Shown here: one piece after another, positions 23,919 to 32,880 of the stretch
How the letters are laid out: each line of letters opens with the position of its first letter
Position numbering within the stretch: the first letter of the stretch is position 1
NCBI RefSeq assembly: GCF_027533845.1
Contig: NZ_JAPZVN010000016.1
Span: forward strand, 62,001-126,000
Reading direction: 5' to 3'
Source of the DNA: Streptomyces sp. RPT161
Lineage (GTDB): Bacteria > Actinomycetota > Actinomycetes > Streptomycetales > Streptomycetaceae
Length of the DNA stretch: 64,000 nt
Made by a program: the position numbers and the translations under genes
The notes under the pieces: model-generated
What the model saw: the letters and a program-made list of their open reading frames with translations, nothing else
Database searches by the model: none
Told to the model about the DNA's origin: nothing

Positions 23919-24117
23919 TCGCGCGTTGGTCACCCTTTTCGCCAGCAGGGCTACATCGAGTACGGGATGTCCTACGTGATCAGCCCGCAATCGGCTGCGC
24001 CTGCGGTGGACCGTTTGACGATGGCTCTGGGCAGTCGCCGTAGCCCGCCGACGCCGATGGCTGGCGCGTTACACGCAGAACTCCGGCTTTGCTACTGGGC
24101 CCTGTTGGGGTAGTCGC

Positions 24118-25131
24118 TCACTGGGCCACCCGCCATCGCCGCACCAGGTCTCCCTCCGTTGTCAGCCACGTCCCGTCCCCGAGGGCGAGTGGGTCGCAGG
24201 AGACTGTGCCCGGGTAGTCGAGTTCGGCGACTGGCTGGAGGGTGCGGGCATCAAGGATCAGGTGGCGGTTGTCGTCCGAGTCCTCCTCCTCGGCGACGGC
24301 CACGACAACGCGATCGTTGTCCAGGAATCCAGGGCGATGGCCGACGAGGCGCATGCCCTCCGGCAGCACGTCCGCAGCCTCGACGACGATGTCCTCCTGC
24401 CCAGCCTCGCAGCGGCTGAGCCACTCCCCTCCAACGTCCAGCTTGAGGACTACACCGTTGAGGCTCACCCCGGCGAACGGCTCGTCGTCGCCGCCGACGG
24501 CCTGCGTGCGCAGGGTGTCGTCTTCCAGCGTGACCGCCAGCGAGTAGAAGGTGTCCCCTTGCAGCGCGTTGAGGAACACCTGAGTGGGGTCAGTGAGGGA
24601 CTGCTGGAAGATGTACCCCGCGGACGCGGACGGCAGCGGCGTCTGCGTGACGTGTCGGCCGTCGGCCAGATCGAGAGCGACGCACGCATCTCCGGAGTAG
24701 GCGCTGTCGCTCAGGCCGGGGCCTGGCGTCGTGACGAGGAGGCGGCGGCCCGAAGCGTCGGCGACGCAGGAAGGGCCTCCCGTTCCCCGATCAGGCCACG
24801 GCTCGAACTCATGCGTCCATCGCTGCCGCCCACTCGCGTCGTAGACCGTGACGGCGCCATTGGCCACCATGGCGAGTCCCCCGTCCGGTAGTGGCGAGGC
24901 GAACCCTTGGGTCTGCTCCGGCTTGTGGGAGGGCCAGCGGCGCTGTTCGGCGAAGACCCGACCACTGTCTGAAGCTACGCGGCCCACGACGATCTCGTCC
25001 CCGGGTTCGGAGACCAGCCAGCAGGCATGGTCGCGTACCAGAAAGGTGTCGAGGTGGTTGCGGGACCGGTTAACGAGACCCGGCAGTTCCTCCTGCGCGA
25101 GGAGCTCAGCGGTGGTACATGAGTAGCTCAT
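24118..25131 (-). CDS. Beta-propeller-like protein, probable immunity partner of the RHS toxin
   Basis: 337 residues built of repeated strand-rich blocks with phrases such as GLAMVANGAVTVYDASGRQRW and RHLILDARTLQPVAELDYPGT, typical of PQQ- or WD-like propellers. No signal peptide or membrane segment, so it is cytoplasmic. It begins 9 bases after the stop of the large RHS gene on the same strand, the position expected for the immunity gene of a polymorphic toxin. Family identity is not known; immunity is inferred from position and solubility. Confidence 0.65.
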   Translation of the reverse strand: MSYSCTTAELLAQEELPGLVNRSRNHLDTFLVRDHACWLVSEPGDEIVVGRVASDSGRVFAEQRRWPSHKPEQTQGFASPLPDGGLAMVANGAVTVYDASGRQRWTHEFEPWPDRGTGGPSCVADASGRRLLVTTPGPGLSDSAYSGDACVALDLADGRHVTQTPLPSASAGYIFQQSLTDPTQVFLNALQGDTFYSLAVTLEDDTLRTQAVGGDDEPFAGVSLNGVVLKLDVGGEWLSRCEAGQEDIVVEAADVLPEGMRLVGHRPGFLDNDRVVVAVAEEEDSDDNRHLILDARTLQPVAELDYPGTVSCDPLALGDGTWLTTEGDLVRRWRVAQ

Positions 25132-25140
25132 GGTGATTGT

Positions 25141-28100
25141 TTACCTCGGAGAATGCCTGGCGGGCCAATAGAACTGTTTCTGCTGCGTCCCCTGCGTGCG
25201 GGGGTACACCATGCCGTACATGGCTCCGTGGCTGCCACGGATGAGCGGGGAGCAGAAGTCTGTGCACACGCTGTTGGAAGCCGCGCCGTGTGTGGGTAGC
25301 CAGTCCGGCTTGTCCTTGCCGTGGTTCAACCGGCTGAGGTAGGCGAGGATGTTCTGCTCGGCGTGACCGCCCTTGACGCGCGGAGGCACCTTCATGTAGG
25401 CGTCGTCGGGGATGGGCACGAGCCCAAGTTGCTTGGCCAGTTTGACTTGTTCCGCATCGAGTTTGCTCTTGCTCGTGCCCGAGACAAAAGTGACGGGTCC
25501 CTTGGGCGTCTGCGCGTGGATGATCGCGACTGTCTGCTTCTCGCGTTGAATTTTGTTCTGCTTGAGGTTGTTGATCTGCTCCGCCATCTTCTGCATCGCG
25601 TCCATGCATGGCGCGAGCCCCATGGGATCGGAGATGGTCGCCGGGTTTGTCACGTATCCGGCGGGATTGGGGGCGGGTGCCAGCCCCAGTGGGTCGGGGG
25701 TGACGTAGCGGCCCGGTTCGGGGTCGTAGTGGCGGAAGTGGTTGTAGTGGAGTCCGGTCTCCGGGTCCGCGTACTGGCCGGGGAAGCGCAGGGGTGTGTA
25801 GGCGCTGGCGTCGCGGTTCCACGCGGTGGTGCCCCACAGGGTGGGGCGACTGTGCCAGGCTATGTCACCGGTCTCGCTGACGAGTTCGGTCGGGGTGCCG
25901 ATGAGGTCGGTGACGATGGCGAAGAAGCGCGAGTCGACGGACTGCTGGTCGGCGCTGGGCTGGCGGCTCTCGGCTTGCGCGAGTGGTCGTAGGCCGTCGT
26001 ACTCCCAGGTCAGCGTTGTCCGCGTGGTGGTGTCGGTCTGTTCCGACAGGCGGCCACCGTCCCATGCGAAGACGGTTTCCTCGACGACCGTTCCGTCCGG
26101 GGCGTGCTTGCGCTTGGCGGTGCGGCGCGCGAAGGCGTCGTAGGTGTAGGTCCACAGCACGCCGTCCGGCGTTGTGCAGGAGGTGAGTCGGTCCTCGGCG
26201 TCCCAGGTGTAGCGCCAGATGTCGGGCTTGCGGGACAGGCGTTTTCTGCGTCGCTCGATGACGCGTCCCGCCGCGTCATAGGTGTAGTGCAGGGCCCCGG
26301 CGGAGCGCAGCCGCATCCCGTCGTAGGTGCGCGGGCCGCGGGTGTCGGGGTTGGGGGCGTGGTCGGGCCAGGTGGCCTCGGTCTGGTTGCCTTCGCCGTC
26401 GTAGAGGTAGCGCTCGCTCCAGTGGTGTGCGTCGACGCCTGTTGGGCGGCCGTCGGCATCGAGCGTAAATCTGCTTGCCTGGCCGGTCAGTTGGTCGGTG
26501 ACGGCGAGGATGTGGTGGTCGGGCCGGTAGGTGTAGGCGCGTGAGCGCAGCTTTCGGCCCTTAACGGCCAGGCTCTGCTCGCTGACACGCCCCAGTGCGT
26601 CCCAGGCGGTGGCCAGGTGAACGGCCCGGTCAGAGGAGCCGACAGTGCGGGTGAGTTCCTGCCCGTGGGCGTCGTGCGTGAAGTGCAGCGGGCGCCCACT
26701 GAACTCCATGAGTGTGCGGTTGCCTGCCGCGTCATAGGTCTGGGTCGTGACCGCGCCGCTGGGTGTGGTGCGGAAGGTGCGGCGGCCTTCTGCGTCGTAG
26801 GTGTAGCGATGGGTACGGCCGTCGACTGCCTCGGCGGTAAGACGCCCCTGCGCGTCCCACGCCAACTCCAGCGTGGCGTGTGGTGATTGTGCTTGGAGGA
26901 GTCTGCCCGCCGGGTCGTAGGCGAAGGAGGTGACGGCGCCGTCGACGTCCTTGGTCGCGAGGCGGCCCAGTGCGTCGTAGTGGTGGGTGACGGTCTGACC
27001 GAGGGGGTTGGTGCGGGAGACCATGCGGCCGGAGGTGTCGTGTGTGTAGGTCAGTGTCCGGCCGTCGAAGTCGGTCTCGCGGATGACGCGTCCCACTTCG
27101 TCGTACGCGTAATTCCAGGTGAGACCAGTTGAGTTGCGGACCTCGGTCAGTCGCAGCTCGGTGTCGTATGTGAATTCATAGCGTGCTCCGCCCGGCTCGG
27201 TGCGGGCTGCGACCAGGTCGAAGTGGGTGTATTCATAGCGGGTGATACCGCCGTTCGCGTCGGTCTCGGTCAGGCAGTTGCCCTCGCCGTCGTAGGTCCA
27301 CCTCTGTTCGCTGCCGTCGGGCTCGACGCGGCGTAGAAGGTTCCCTTCGGGGTTCCACTCCAGGTGAGTGATGGCGCCGAGCGGGTCGGTGAGGGATGTC
27401 GGGTGGCCGAATGCGTCGCGCGTGAAGGTGTGGGCGTGGCCGAGGGCATCGGTGCGGGCCATCGGCAGACCGGCCGGATTGGGCAGGAAGGTTTCGGTGG
27501 CGCCGAGGGCGTCGGTGATCGCCGTGATGCCGCCGCGCGCGTCGTGTGCGTAGCGAGTGATCGTCCCGTCGGGTGCGATCAACGCGGTGTTGTTGCCGGC
27601 CTCGTCGTACTCGCGCCGCCACACGGCTCCGTCGGGCCCGGTCACGACGAGCGGCATGCCTCGCTCGTCATACTCGGCAGTGGTGACGGTGCCATCGGCC
27701 TCGCGGACGGCCGTGAGATTGCCGTGCTCGTCCCAGCTCCATTGTGTGGTGTGGCCCTGTGCGTCCGTGCGGCTCAGGAGGTGGTCGTCACGATCCCAGG
27801 TTTGGCGGGTGGTGTTGCCCAGCGGGTCGGTCTCGGCTACGACCTGGAGGCGGTCGTTGAGGTGGTAGACGGTGGTGGCACCGGTGGAGTTGGTGTAGCG
27901 GGTGATGCGGTAGCCGGTCTCGGGGTGGGCCTCGTACGCGAAGGTGGACGAGAGGAACCCGTCGGGGCCGATGGTGCGGACGACGCGGCCGTCACCGTCG
28001 TAGACGTACTGGAAGGTGGAGTCGTTGCGGTCGGTCCAGGACGTGATGCGGCCGACCGGATCGTAGGTGAAACGCAGCGGCAGGCCCGAGGAGTTGGTGA

Positions 28101-29883
28101 CCGCGTTGAGGTTGCCGTCCTCGTCGAAGCCGTAGGAGGCGACAGTGACCGCGCCGTCGGGAGTGCGTAGGGACAGCGTGCGTATTCGCTGGTCTTCTGC
28201 GGCGAGGTGAACCGTGTAGCCGCCGTGATGGATGACCGCGGTCGGGGTGCCGTCGCCGTGGCGGTCGATGGTGATGCGGTTGTTGCGATCGGTGAGTTCG
28301 GTGAGCCAGTAGGCGGTCGACTCGTTGTAGGGGCTTCCCGTGAAGCAGCGCACGGCGCCGGTGTGCGTGTCGGTTACCTGGTAGACCGTTTCGGTGTTCT
28401 CGTCCCCGCCATAGCTCAGGGGCAGGCGCGGGCCTTCCAAGGGGAGAACCGGTTCACCGCCGGGCTGGGGAAGGCGTGGATAGACCAGGAGGGAGCCGTC
28501 TTCCCGTGCCCAGACCGCCCCAGTGCCCGCGGTGTCGAGTTCGATGCGCTCGTCAAGGGTGGAAGCCCAACTGCGGCCGAACCACTGCCCGTAGCGATAC
28601 CCGGACAGGTGCGTACGCCGCAGGACCAAGGGCAGGACCCCGGGCAGCGACAGATCTGTCTGCGGCAGGGTCATCTCGCCTGTGGCGACATCCACTGGAT
28701 CGTTTTTGCAGGTTTTGTTATCCAGTTGGATGCCGTGACGGCGCGGGTCAGACTTCGCCTCGCTCAGCGAGTCCGGCTTGCCGTAACGCGACCTCCTTCC
28801 AGGGCCATTGGAAGCAAGGTGGAGGTCGTCGTTCCTGCCGTGGTGCTGGCCGAGCTTGTGGAAGCCGTCCTCGATGTCCTGGTCGGCCTTACGGAAGTCC
28901 TTGGAGATCTGCTGGACGGCCTTGGGCAGCCGGTCCTTGAGATGGTCGCCCAGCTCCGTGGCGGCCTTCTCCAACGCGTTGACCGCCTTCTCCGCGACCG
29001 GTGCGATCGCCTCAGCGATCACACCCCTGCCGCGAGTACGCCCCAAGTGCCCGCGCGCCGTGAAGATCTGGCCCCTGGTCTTGCCATGCACCGCGGCACC
29101 GACCATGTTGAGGTGGGTACTCGCCCGCTCATGCTCGGCGTGGTCGATCAGGACATCATCGGAGCCCCCACCGCCGCCCCCTCCGGCTCCACCGTCTCCG
29201 CCACCCACGGAGTCAAGGTGCAGTGCCGTCTTCGCGGAGCCCACGCCCTGATGGAAGCCGTCCTTGCCCGCCTGCTTGACCTCGTTGAGGTTCACCCCGT
29301 CCTGCACGCCCATGCCATCAGCGGCAAGTTGAATCGCCAGATCAACCGCCATGCCATCCAAAGCCGCCACCGCGGGCTCGGCCAGGGCCGAGACGATGTA
29401 GTTGACCGCGTCCTTGGCGACTTCCTGGAACAGCTGCTTGACGACCTGCTGCGTGGCTTCGATCGCACCCGCGTCCAGCAACGCCGACAACCCGCCGGTC
29501 TCCGGAATCAGCGCCAGCGCGATCCCAGTTTCGTCGGCTAGGTACCCCAACTGTGTGATTGCCTCGCCCTTTTGGGCCGTGATGGCACCCGCAGCCAGGT
29601 CCAAGGCCCCTGCGACCACTGTTGCCGCAGTGGCGAGGTCTTTCAGGTGCTTGTCCTTGACCTTCCCCCAGTGGGCGTTGAGTGCCTGCATCGACTGGCC
29701 GCGGCCGGATGCCAGCAGGCGTTGCATGTGCTGGTTGGCGGCGCCGGTGTTGTCGTCGAGGTCGTGCGCGAAATCGCGGAGCGAGTCGGCCGTGTGGTGG
29801 TAGTCGTCCTCGTCCACGTTGGGCCAGGACACGCCAATGAGGTCCAGCATCGTGGCGGCCCAGTCGGGCAACACAACACCCAC
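25141..29883 (-). CDS. RHS/YD-repeat polymorphic toxin with C-terminal deaminase-like domain
   Basis: 1580 residues. The N-terminal 200 are helical, with a WxG-like region (HHTADSLRDFAHDLDD, MQALNAHWGKVKDKHL) such as leads actinobacterial YD-repeat toxins to type VII secretion. A DUF6531-type entry (DPVDVATGEMTLPQTDLSLPG, near 410) is followed by about twenty YD repeats and the RHS core GLHYNHFRHYDPEPGRYVTPD near 1375. The last 160 residues are a variable tip with HAEQNIL (His1507, Glu1509) and CTDFC (Cys1540, Cys1544), the zinc and proton-shuttle residues of cytidine-deaminase-fold toxins. The spacing and CxxxC are unusual. Substrate (nucleoside, RNA or DNA) cannot be told from sequence. The immunity candidate follows at once. 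Confidence 0.85.
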   Translation of the reverse strand: MGVVLPDWAATMLDLIGVSWPNVDEDDYHHTADSLRDFAHDLDDNTGAANQHMQRLLASGRGQSMQALNAHWGKVKDKHLKDLATAATVVAGALDLAAGAITAQKGEAITQLGYLADETGIALALIPETGGLSALLDAGAIEATQQVVKQLFQEVAKDAVNYIVSALAEPAVAALDGMAVDLAIQLAADGMGVQDGVNLNEVKQAGKDGFHQGVGSAKTALHLDSVGGGDGGAGGGGGGGSDDVLIDHAEHERASTHLNMVGAAVHGKTRGQIFTARGHLGRTRGRGVIAEAIAPVAEKAVNALEKAATELGDHLKDRLPKAVQQISKDFRKADQDIEDGFHKLGQHHGRNDDLHLASNGPGRRSRYGKPDSLSEAKSDPRRHGIQLDNKTCKNDPVDVATGEMTLPQTDLSLPGVLPLVLRRTHLSGYRYGQWFGRSWASTLDERIELDTAGTGAVWAREDGSLLVYPRLPQPGGEPVLPLEGPRLPLSYGGDENTETVYQVTDTHTGAVRCFTGSPYNESTAYWLTELTDRNNRITIDRHGDGTPTAVIHHGGYTVHLAAEDQRIRTLSLRTPDGAVTVASYGFDEDGNLNAVTNSSGLPLRFTYDPVGRITSWTDRNDSTFQYVYDGDGRVVRTIGPDGFLSSTFAYEAHPETGYRITRYTNSTGATTVYHLNDRLQVVAETDPLGNTTRQTWDRDDHLLSRTDAQGHTTQWSWDEHGNLTAVREADGTVTTAEYDERGMPLVVTGPDGAVWRREYDEAGNNTALIAPDGTITRYAHDARGGITAITDALGATETFLPNPAGLPMARTDALGHAHTFTRDAFGHPTSLTDPLGAITHLEWNPEGNLLRRVEPDGSEQRWTYDGEGNCLTETDANGGITRYEYTHFDLVAARTEPGGARYEFTYDTELRLTEVRNSTGLTWNYAYDEVGRVIRETDFDGRTLTYTHDTSGRMVSRTNPLGQTVTHHYDALGRLATKDVDGAVTSFAYDPAGRLLQAQSPHATLELAWDAQGRLTAEAVDGRTHRYTYDAEGRRTFRTTPSGAVTTQTYDAAGNRTLMEFSGRPLHFTHDAHGQELTRTVGSSDRAVHLATAWDALGRVSEQSLAVKGRKLRSRAYTYRPDHHILAVTDQLTGQASRFTLDADGRPTGVDAHHWSERYLYDGEGNQTEATWPDHAPNPDTRGPRTYDGMRLRSAGALHYTYDAAGRVIERRRKRLSRKPDIWRYTWDAEDRLTSCTTPDGVLWTYTYDAFARRTAKRKHAPDGTVVEETVFAWDGGRLSEQTDTTTRTTLTWEYDGLRPLAQAESRQPSADQQSVDSRFFAIVTDLIGTPTELVSETGDIAWHSRPTLWGTTAWNRDASAYTPLRFPGQYADPETGLHYNHFRHYDPEPGRYVTPDPLGLAPAPNPAGYVTNPATISDPMGLAPCMDAMQKMAEQINNLKQNKIQREKQTVAIIHAQTPKGPVTFVSGTSKSKLDAEQVKLAKQLGLVPIPDDAYMKVPPRVKGGHAEQNILAYLSRLNHGKDKPDWLPTHGAASNSVCTDFCSPLIRGSHGAMYGMVYPRTQGTQQKQFYWPARHSPR

Positions 29884-30115
29884 GACTCAATCCCCCCGGT
29901 AAAAACGATCAAGACTGGCTAGTCGTATCACGAGGGGATCGGGCAGCGGAAGCCGAGTTTTGGCCTCTTACCGGTACGTATTAGCAGGTCAGGACAGGCG
30001 CCACCTTCAGCAAACCCAGATCAGTTGGGGGGCCAGCCCATACGCTGTCCGTACGGACAACGCGAGTACTCTCTGGCGTTGATTGAAGCCACGGCGCTGT
30101 GTTGAGCAGCGGCAC

Positions 30116-30208
30116 TCAGCTGGTTCGGGCGGTACGCCGCCGGACGAAGAACCCGACAATGGCGCCCGCGGCGACGATCGCCCCCAAGCCGCCCAGCGCC
30201 CAAGGCAT
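30116..30208 (-). pseudogene. C-terminal membrane-anchor remnant
   Basis: A minus-strand frame ending at 30116 encodes one hydrophobic helix followed by RRRTARTS (from about MPWALGGLGAIVAAGAIVG), typical of the C-terminal anchor of an exported actinobacterial protein. Upstream in frame there is only short low-quality sequence. It is probably the tail of a deleted gene; a free 30-residue membrane peptide is the alternative. Its 5' side meets the truncated DUF5919 gene on the other strand. Confidence 0.35.
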
Positions 30209-30231
30209 CACGGCGCTACTGCCATGGCCCC

Positions 30232-30555
30232 CGGCATCGGCCAGTTGCCATCCGCGATGCTGAAGAGGGTCTTGGCGGTACGCTCGCCGCCAAGATCAGA
30301 GCCTCCCTGACGTACTATCGGAAACTCCCTGGCGTACCTAGATGCGAGGTGCGGCTGCACGACACGACGCTGTACAACTCGCTGTTCCGCTACGACGACA
30401 TTCTCATGGTCAACCCTCACATCTGGGGCCAGCCTGCCAGCGCCAACCCACTGCTCCATCTCCAACGCCTTGATGGCAGTGGATGGTTCGACCACTACAT
30501 GGCCAGCTTCGACGCCGTCTGGGAGACCGCACGCCCCTGGGCAGCCGAGCGATAG
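30232..30555 (+). pseudogene. 5'-truncated regulator with DUF5919 domain
   Basis: The frame carries the C-terminal part of XRE-family proteins with a DUF5919 domain: LTYYRKLPGVPRCEVRLHDTTLYNSLFRYDD, then MVNPHIWGQPASANPLLHL and WFDHYMASFDAVWE. Homology reaches upstream of the GTG at 30349 to about 30232, but the helix-turn-helix half is absent and no start fits, so the gene has lost its 5' end. The next gene is a NUDIX hydrolase 13 bases on, the usual neighbour of intact DUF5919 regulators, which shows that the deletion removed the regulator part of a pair. Confidence 0.7.
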
Positions 30556-30568
30556 GAGAAACAGCACC

Positions 30569-31036
30569 GTGGGCAGGATTGAGTACTACCACGATCGATC
30601 GGCCCCGAAGGCCAACAGCCTGATCCCCGCCAGCAACCTCCTGGTGGTCAACGGCGAAGGAGCCATCCTCCTGCAGCGCCGCCGGGACACCGGGCAGTGG
30701 GCTCTTCCCGGCGGCGCGCAGGATATTGGCGAAAGCGCGGCTCAATGTGCGCTCCGCGAATGCGAGGAGGAGACCGGAATCCTCGCCGAGATCACTGGAC
30801 TGCTCGGGGTGTACTCCGAGCCCAAGCACATCGTTGCCTACACCGATGGGGAAGTCCGGCAGCAGTTCGAAGTCGCCTACATCGGACGGCCGATTGGCGG
30901 GGAGCCGACTGTCAACGACGAGGCGGACGGCGTTCGTTGGGTACGGCCGGAAGACCTCGACCACTATGACATCCACCCGAGCATGCGCCAACAGATCGGC
31001 GACTACCTGAGCGGAACCTACCCCTACTTGGGCTGA
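30569..31036 (+). CDS. NUDIX hydrolase
   Basis: 155 residues. Hydrolyses a nucleoside diphosphate linked to some other group; the substrate is not predictable. The Nudix box is complete (GGAQDIGESAAQCALRECEEETG, residues about 50-72, with the expected G-x5-E-x7-RE-CEEETG). VVNGEGAILLQRRRDTGQWALPGG before it and the strands after it are typical. GATAGGAGAAACAGCACC precedes GTG 30569. It is the intact half of a DUF5919-NUDIX pair. Confidence 0.9.
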   Translation: MGRIEYYHDRSAPKANSLIPASNLLVVNGEGAILLQRRRDTGQWALPGGAQDIGESAAQCALRECEEETGILAEITGLLGVYSEPKHIVAYTDGEVRQQFEVAYIGRPIGGEPTVNDEADGVRWVRPEDLDHYDIHPSMRQQIGDYLSGTYPYLG

Positions 31037-31054
31037 GGAACGCGGCCCGCGAAC

Positions 31055-31672
31055 CTATGCCGCATCCACCCGTGCTTGCACCCTGGCGACACTGGCGTGG
31101 ATAGCGGGTAGGGCGCGACGGATGAACCGCCCCACGACGCTGTCGGTGCCGTACCGGCTGATGATCTCGGCGACACGCTCCTCGGAGGACGTCCGCTTTC
31201 CGTCCGGCGTCGTCGTCATGTCGCAGTAGACCAGGGCGTCCACAAGGAACCGGTCATCCACCAAGGGGAACTCGCCCTCCAGATCCTCGCGCAGCCCCCG
31301 CTCCTCGGCCTCCAGCAGCGCATACGAATGGTTGGCCACCAGCCGAACCAGCAGCTCGTGCGACGCGTGAACGTCCCGCAGGTACCGAGCCCCGTCCAGG
31401 GGATGGAACCCGGTGACCACCCGCGGCGGCGCGTATCCCACGTCGTGCAGCCATGCCGCGGCGACAAGCAAGTCGGCGGACTCCCCCGCGACGGGTTCCA
31501 GCGAACGGGCACGCTCCGCCACCCCTTGGGTGTGTGCCCAGCGCCGTGGCAGAGCATCCGCGAGCTGGGACTCCGCGATATGCGTTGCCCATCCTTCGAG
31601 TCCCACACCGGGCAGTGTAGGTAACGCCAGGTCGCGCGGACAGTGGTCTCGACGGGCGTTGCGCGGGATCAT
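31055..31672 (-). CDS. HD-domain phosphohydrolase
   Basis: 205 residues. The metal-binding HD pattern is visible as H in RRWAHTQGVAERA (near residue 46), HD in AAAWLHDVGYAP (near 75) and D in VDALVYCDMTTTPDG (near 150), giving a metal-dependent phosphohydrolase, perhaps acting on nucleotides. Its start overlaps the stop of the phosphotransferase gene by four bases (ATGA), so the two are co-translated. Together with the neighbouring NUDIX genes it makes a small set of nucleotide or phosphate-acting enzymes. Confidence 0.85.
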   Translation of the reverse strand: MIPRNARRDHCPRDLALPTLPGVGLEGWATHIAESQLADALPRRWAHTQGVAERARSLEPVAGESADLLVAAAWLHDVGYAPPRVVTGFHPLDGARYLRDVHASHELLVRLVANHSYALLEAEERGLREDLEGEFPLVDDRFLVDALVYCDMTTTPDGKRTSSEERVAEIISRYGTDSVVGRFIRRALPAIHASVARVQARVDAA

Positions 31673-32577
31673 GCGTGACTGCTTTCTTCCATGAGGTGGG
31701 CGAGGGCGACGCGTGCTCGCAAGATGGCTTCGGTGTCCAGCGCGACGTGGCCGAATCGCAGCCTGTTGAGCGCATCCAGAGCTGCGAAAGCCGGAAGCGC
31801 GGCGCGCTCGACGTCGGTCAGATCCTGGCCGTATCCGTCCAGATACGCCTCGCGAAGGTCATCGCGGTGGATCCACGGCCCGTAGGCGAGTCGGACGGTG
31901 TCACGTAAACGCAGGTTCTTCTCACAGCACTCGAAATTGAGCAGGGCGACTGACTTCTGGGAGTTGTGCCACGACCAGTTGCGGGGCCGGTTGTCACCGT
32001 GGCAGTAAGCAGTGGGGAGTTGGCTCATTTCTGGACCAGCCAGGACAGCAGCGAGCTTGCGAATCAGGGCCTCCTCATCATCGGACAGGAGCCTTGAGAC
32101 GCGCTGCAGAAGGATCTCCAGCGTGGTAACGGCGTGGTGGATGAAAGTACTCGCTGGTGCTTTGGGGAGAGCCGACGTCGGCGTGGCATCGTGCAGCCGA
32201 CGGATCAGCTGACCGGCCTGACGGTGCAGGGCATACTCATCAGTGTGCGAGAGGCTCAGAGTTGAGGCCACCGCTCCCCGCAGACCTGTGGTGACCACGG
32301 CGCAGAGGTGGGCGTTAGCAGCGACCAATCGCGGTGCCTGTCCTTGTCCAAGGACCGAAACGACGCGGCGAAGGGCGAAGACCTCACGGTGAAAGAACGC
32401 CGGGTTCGGCAGAACCTTGACGAAGTAGCTGGTCCCGCTTGAACGCAGAATCCGCCACGCACGGGAGGCGTCCTGCTTCGACGAAGAGTGCCAGCACCCC
32501 ACATATTCGCCGACCATCTGGTACACCCACGGCCGTAATTCCGCAGGGAGTTCGGCTGGCTGCGTCCGGCCGCTCAC
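31669..32577 (-). CDS. Aminoglycoside-phosphotransferase-like kinase
   Basis: About 302 residues. The kinase fold is indicated by YCHGDNRPRNWSW (Brenner motif HGDxxxxN) and LLNFECC, where Asn replaces the usual metal-binding Asp of the DFE/DWE motif, so activity may be altered. An N-terminal lysine in YFVKVLPNP would bind ATP. The small-molecule substrate is unknown; an antibiotic need not be the target. GTG 32577 is chosen because AGGAGG lies seven bases before it and because it overlaps the stop of the NUDIX remnant. It is followed by the HD gene. Confidence 0.75.
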   Translation of the reverse strand: MSGRTQPAELPAELRPWVYQMVGEYVGCWHSSSKQDASRAWRILRSSGTSYFVKVLPNPAFFHREVFALRRVVSVLGQGQAPRLVAANAHLCAVVTTGLRGAVASTLSLSHTDEYALHRQAGQLIRRLHDATPTSALPKAPASTFIHHAVTTLEILLQRVSRLLSDDEEALIRKLAAVLAGPEMSQLPTAYCHGDNRPRNWSWHNSQKSVALLNFECCEKNLRLRDTVRLAYGPWIHRDDLREAYLDGYGQDLTDVERAALPAFAALDALNRLRFGHVALDTEAILRARVALAHLMEESSHA

Positions 32578-32852
32578 GAAGTCCACCTCCTGGTGGTAGA
32601 CGTCCGTCCCGCTCCAATGCCGCCTGGTGACGCTTTGGTGTTATCACCGACGGTCTCAAGCAGTTCCGTGAAGGGGCGCCATTGCCGGCGCTCACATATG
32701 TCGGGCTCAGCCGCGGTGACGGCGCCTTGGTGAGGCAGGACGCAGGAGAACATCTGAACGCCGCCCTTGGGCTCGTGGCGGTGGAGGACGTGCACCAACT
32801 CGCCTCGCTCGAACGGCAGATGTGCGCCGATAGTGTTCTCGTGAAGTGGCAT
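32574..32852 (-). pseudogene. NUDIX hydrolase fragment
   Basis: 92 residues matching only the C-terminal half of a NUDIX hydrolase (GELVHVLHRHEPKGGVQMF, then EPDICERRQWRPFTELLETV). The Nudix box and everything before it are missing, and the last 20 codons appear shifted out of the family frame. The gene is therefore truncated and unlikely to be active, though its stop still overlaps the start of the kinase-like gene. It lies directly behind the intact NUDIX gene. Confidence 0.6.
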
Positions 32853-32880
32853 ACTGCCTCCCGATTCGCGTGTGGAGCGA

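Noticed and set aside
28207-29541. Plus-strand open frame of 444 codons opposite the RHS gene
   Set aside because: No domain or start signal, and the opposite strand encodes the well-formed N-terminal part of the YD-repeat protein.
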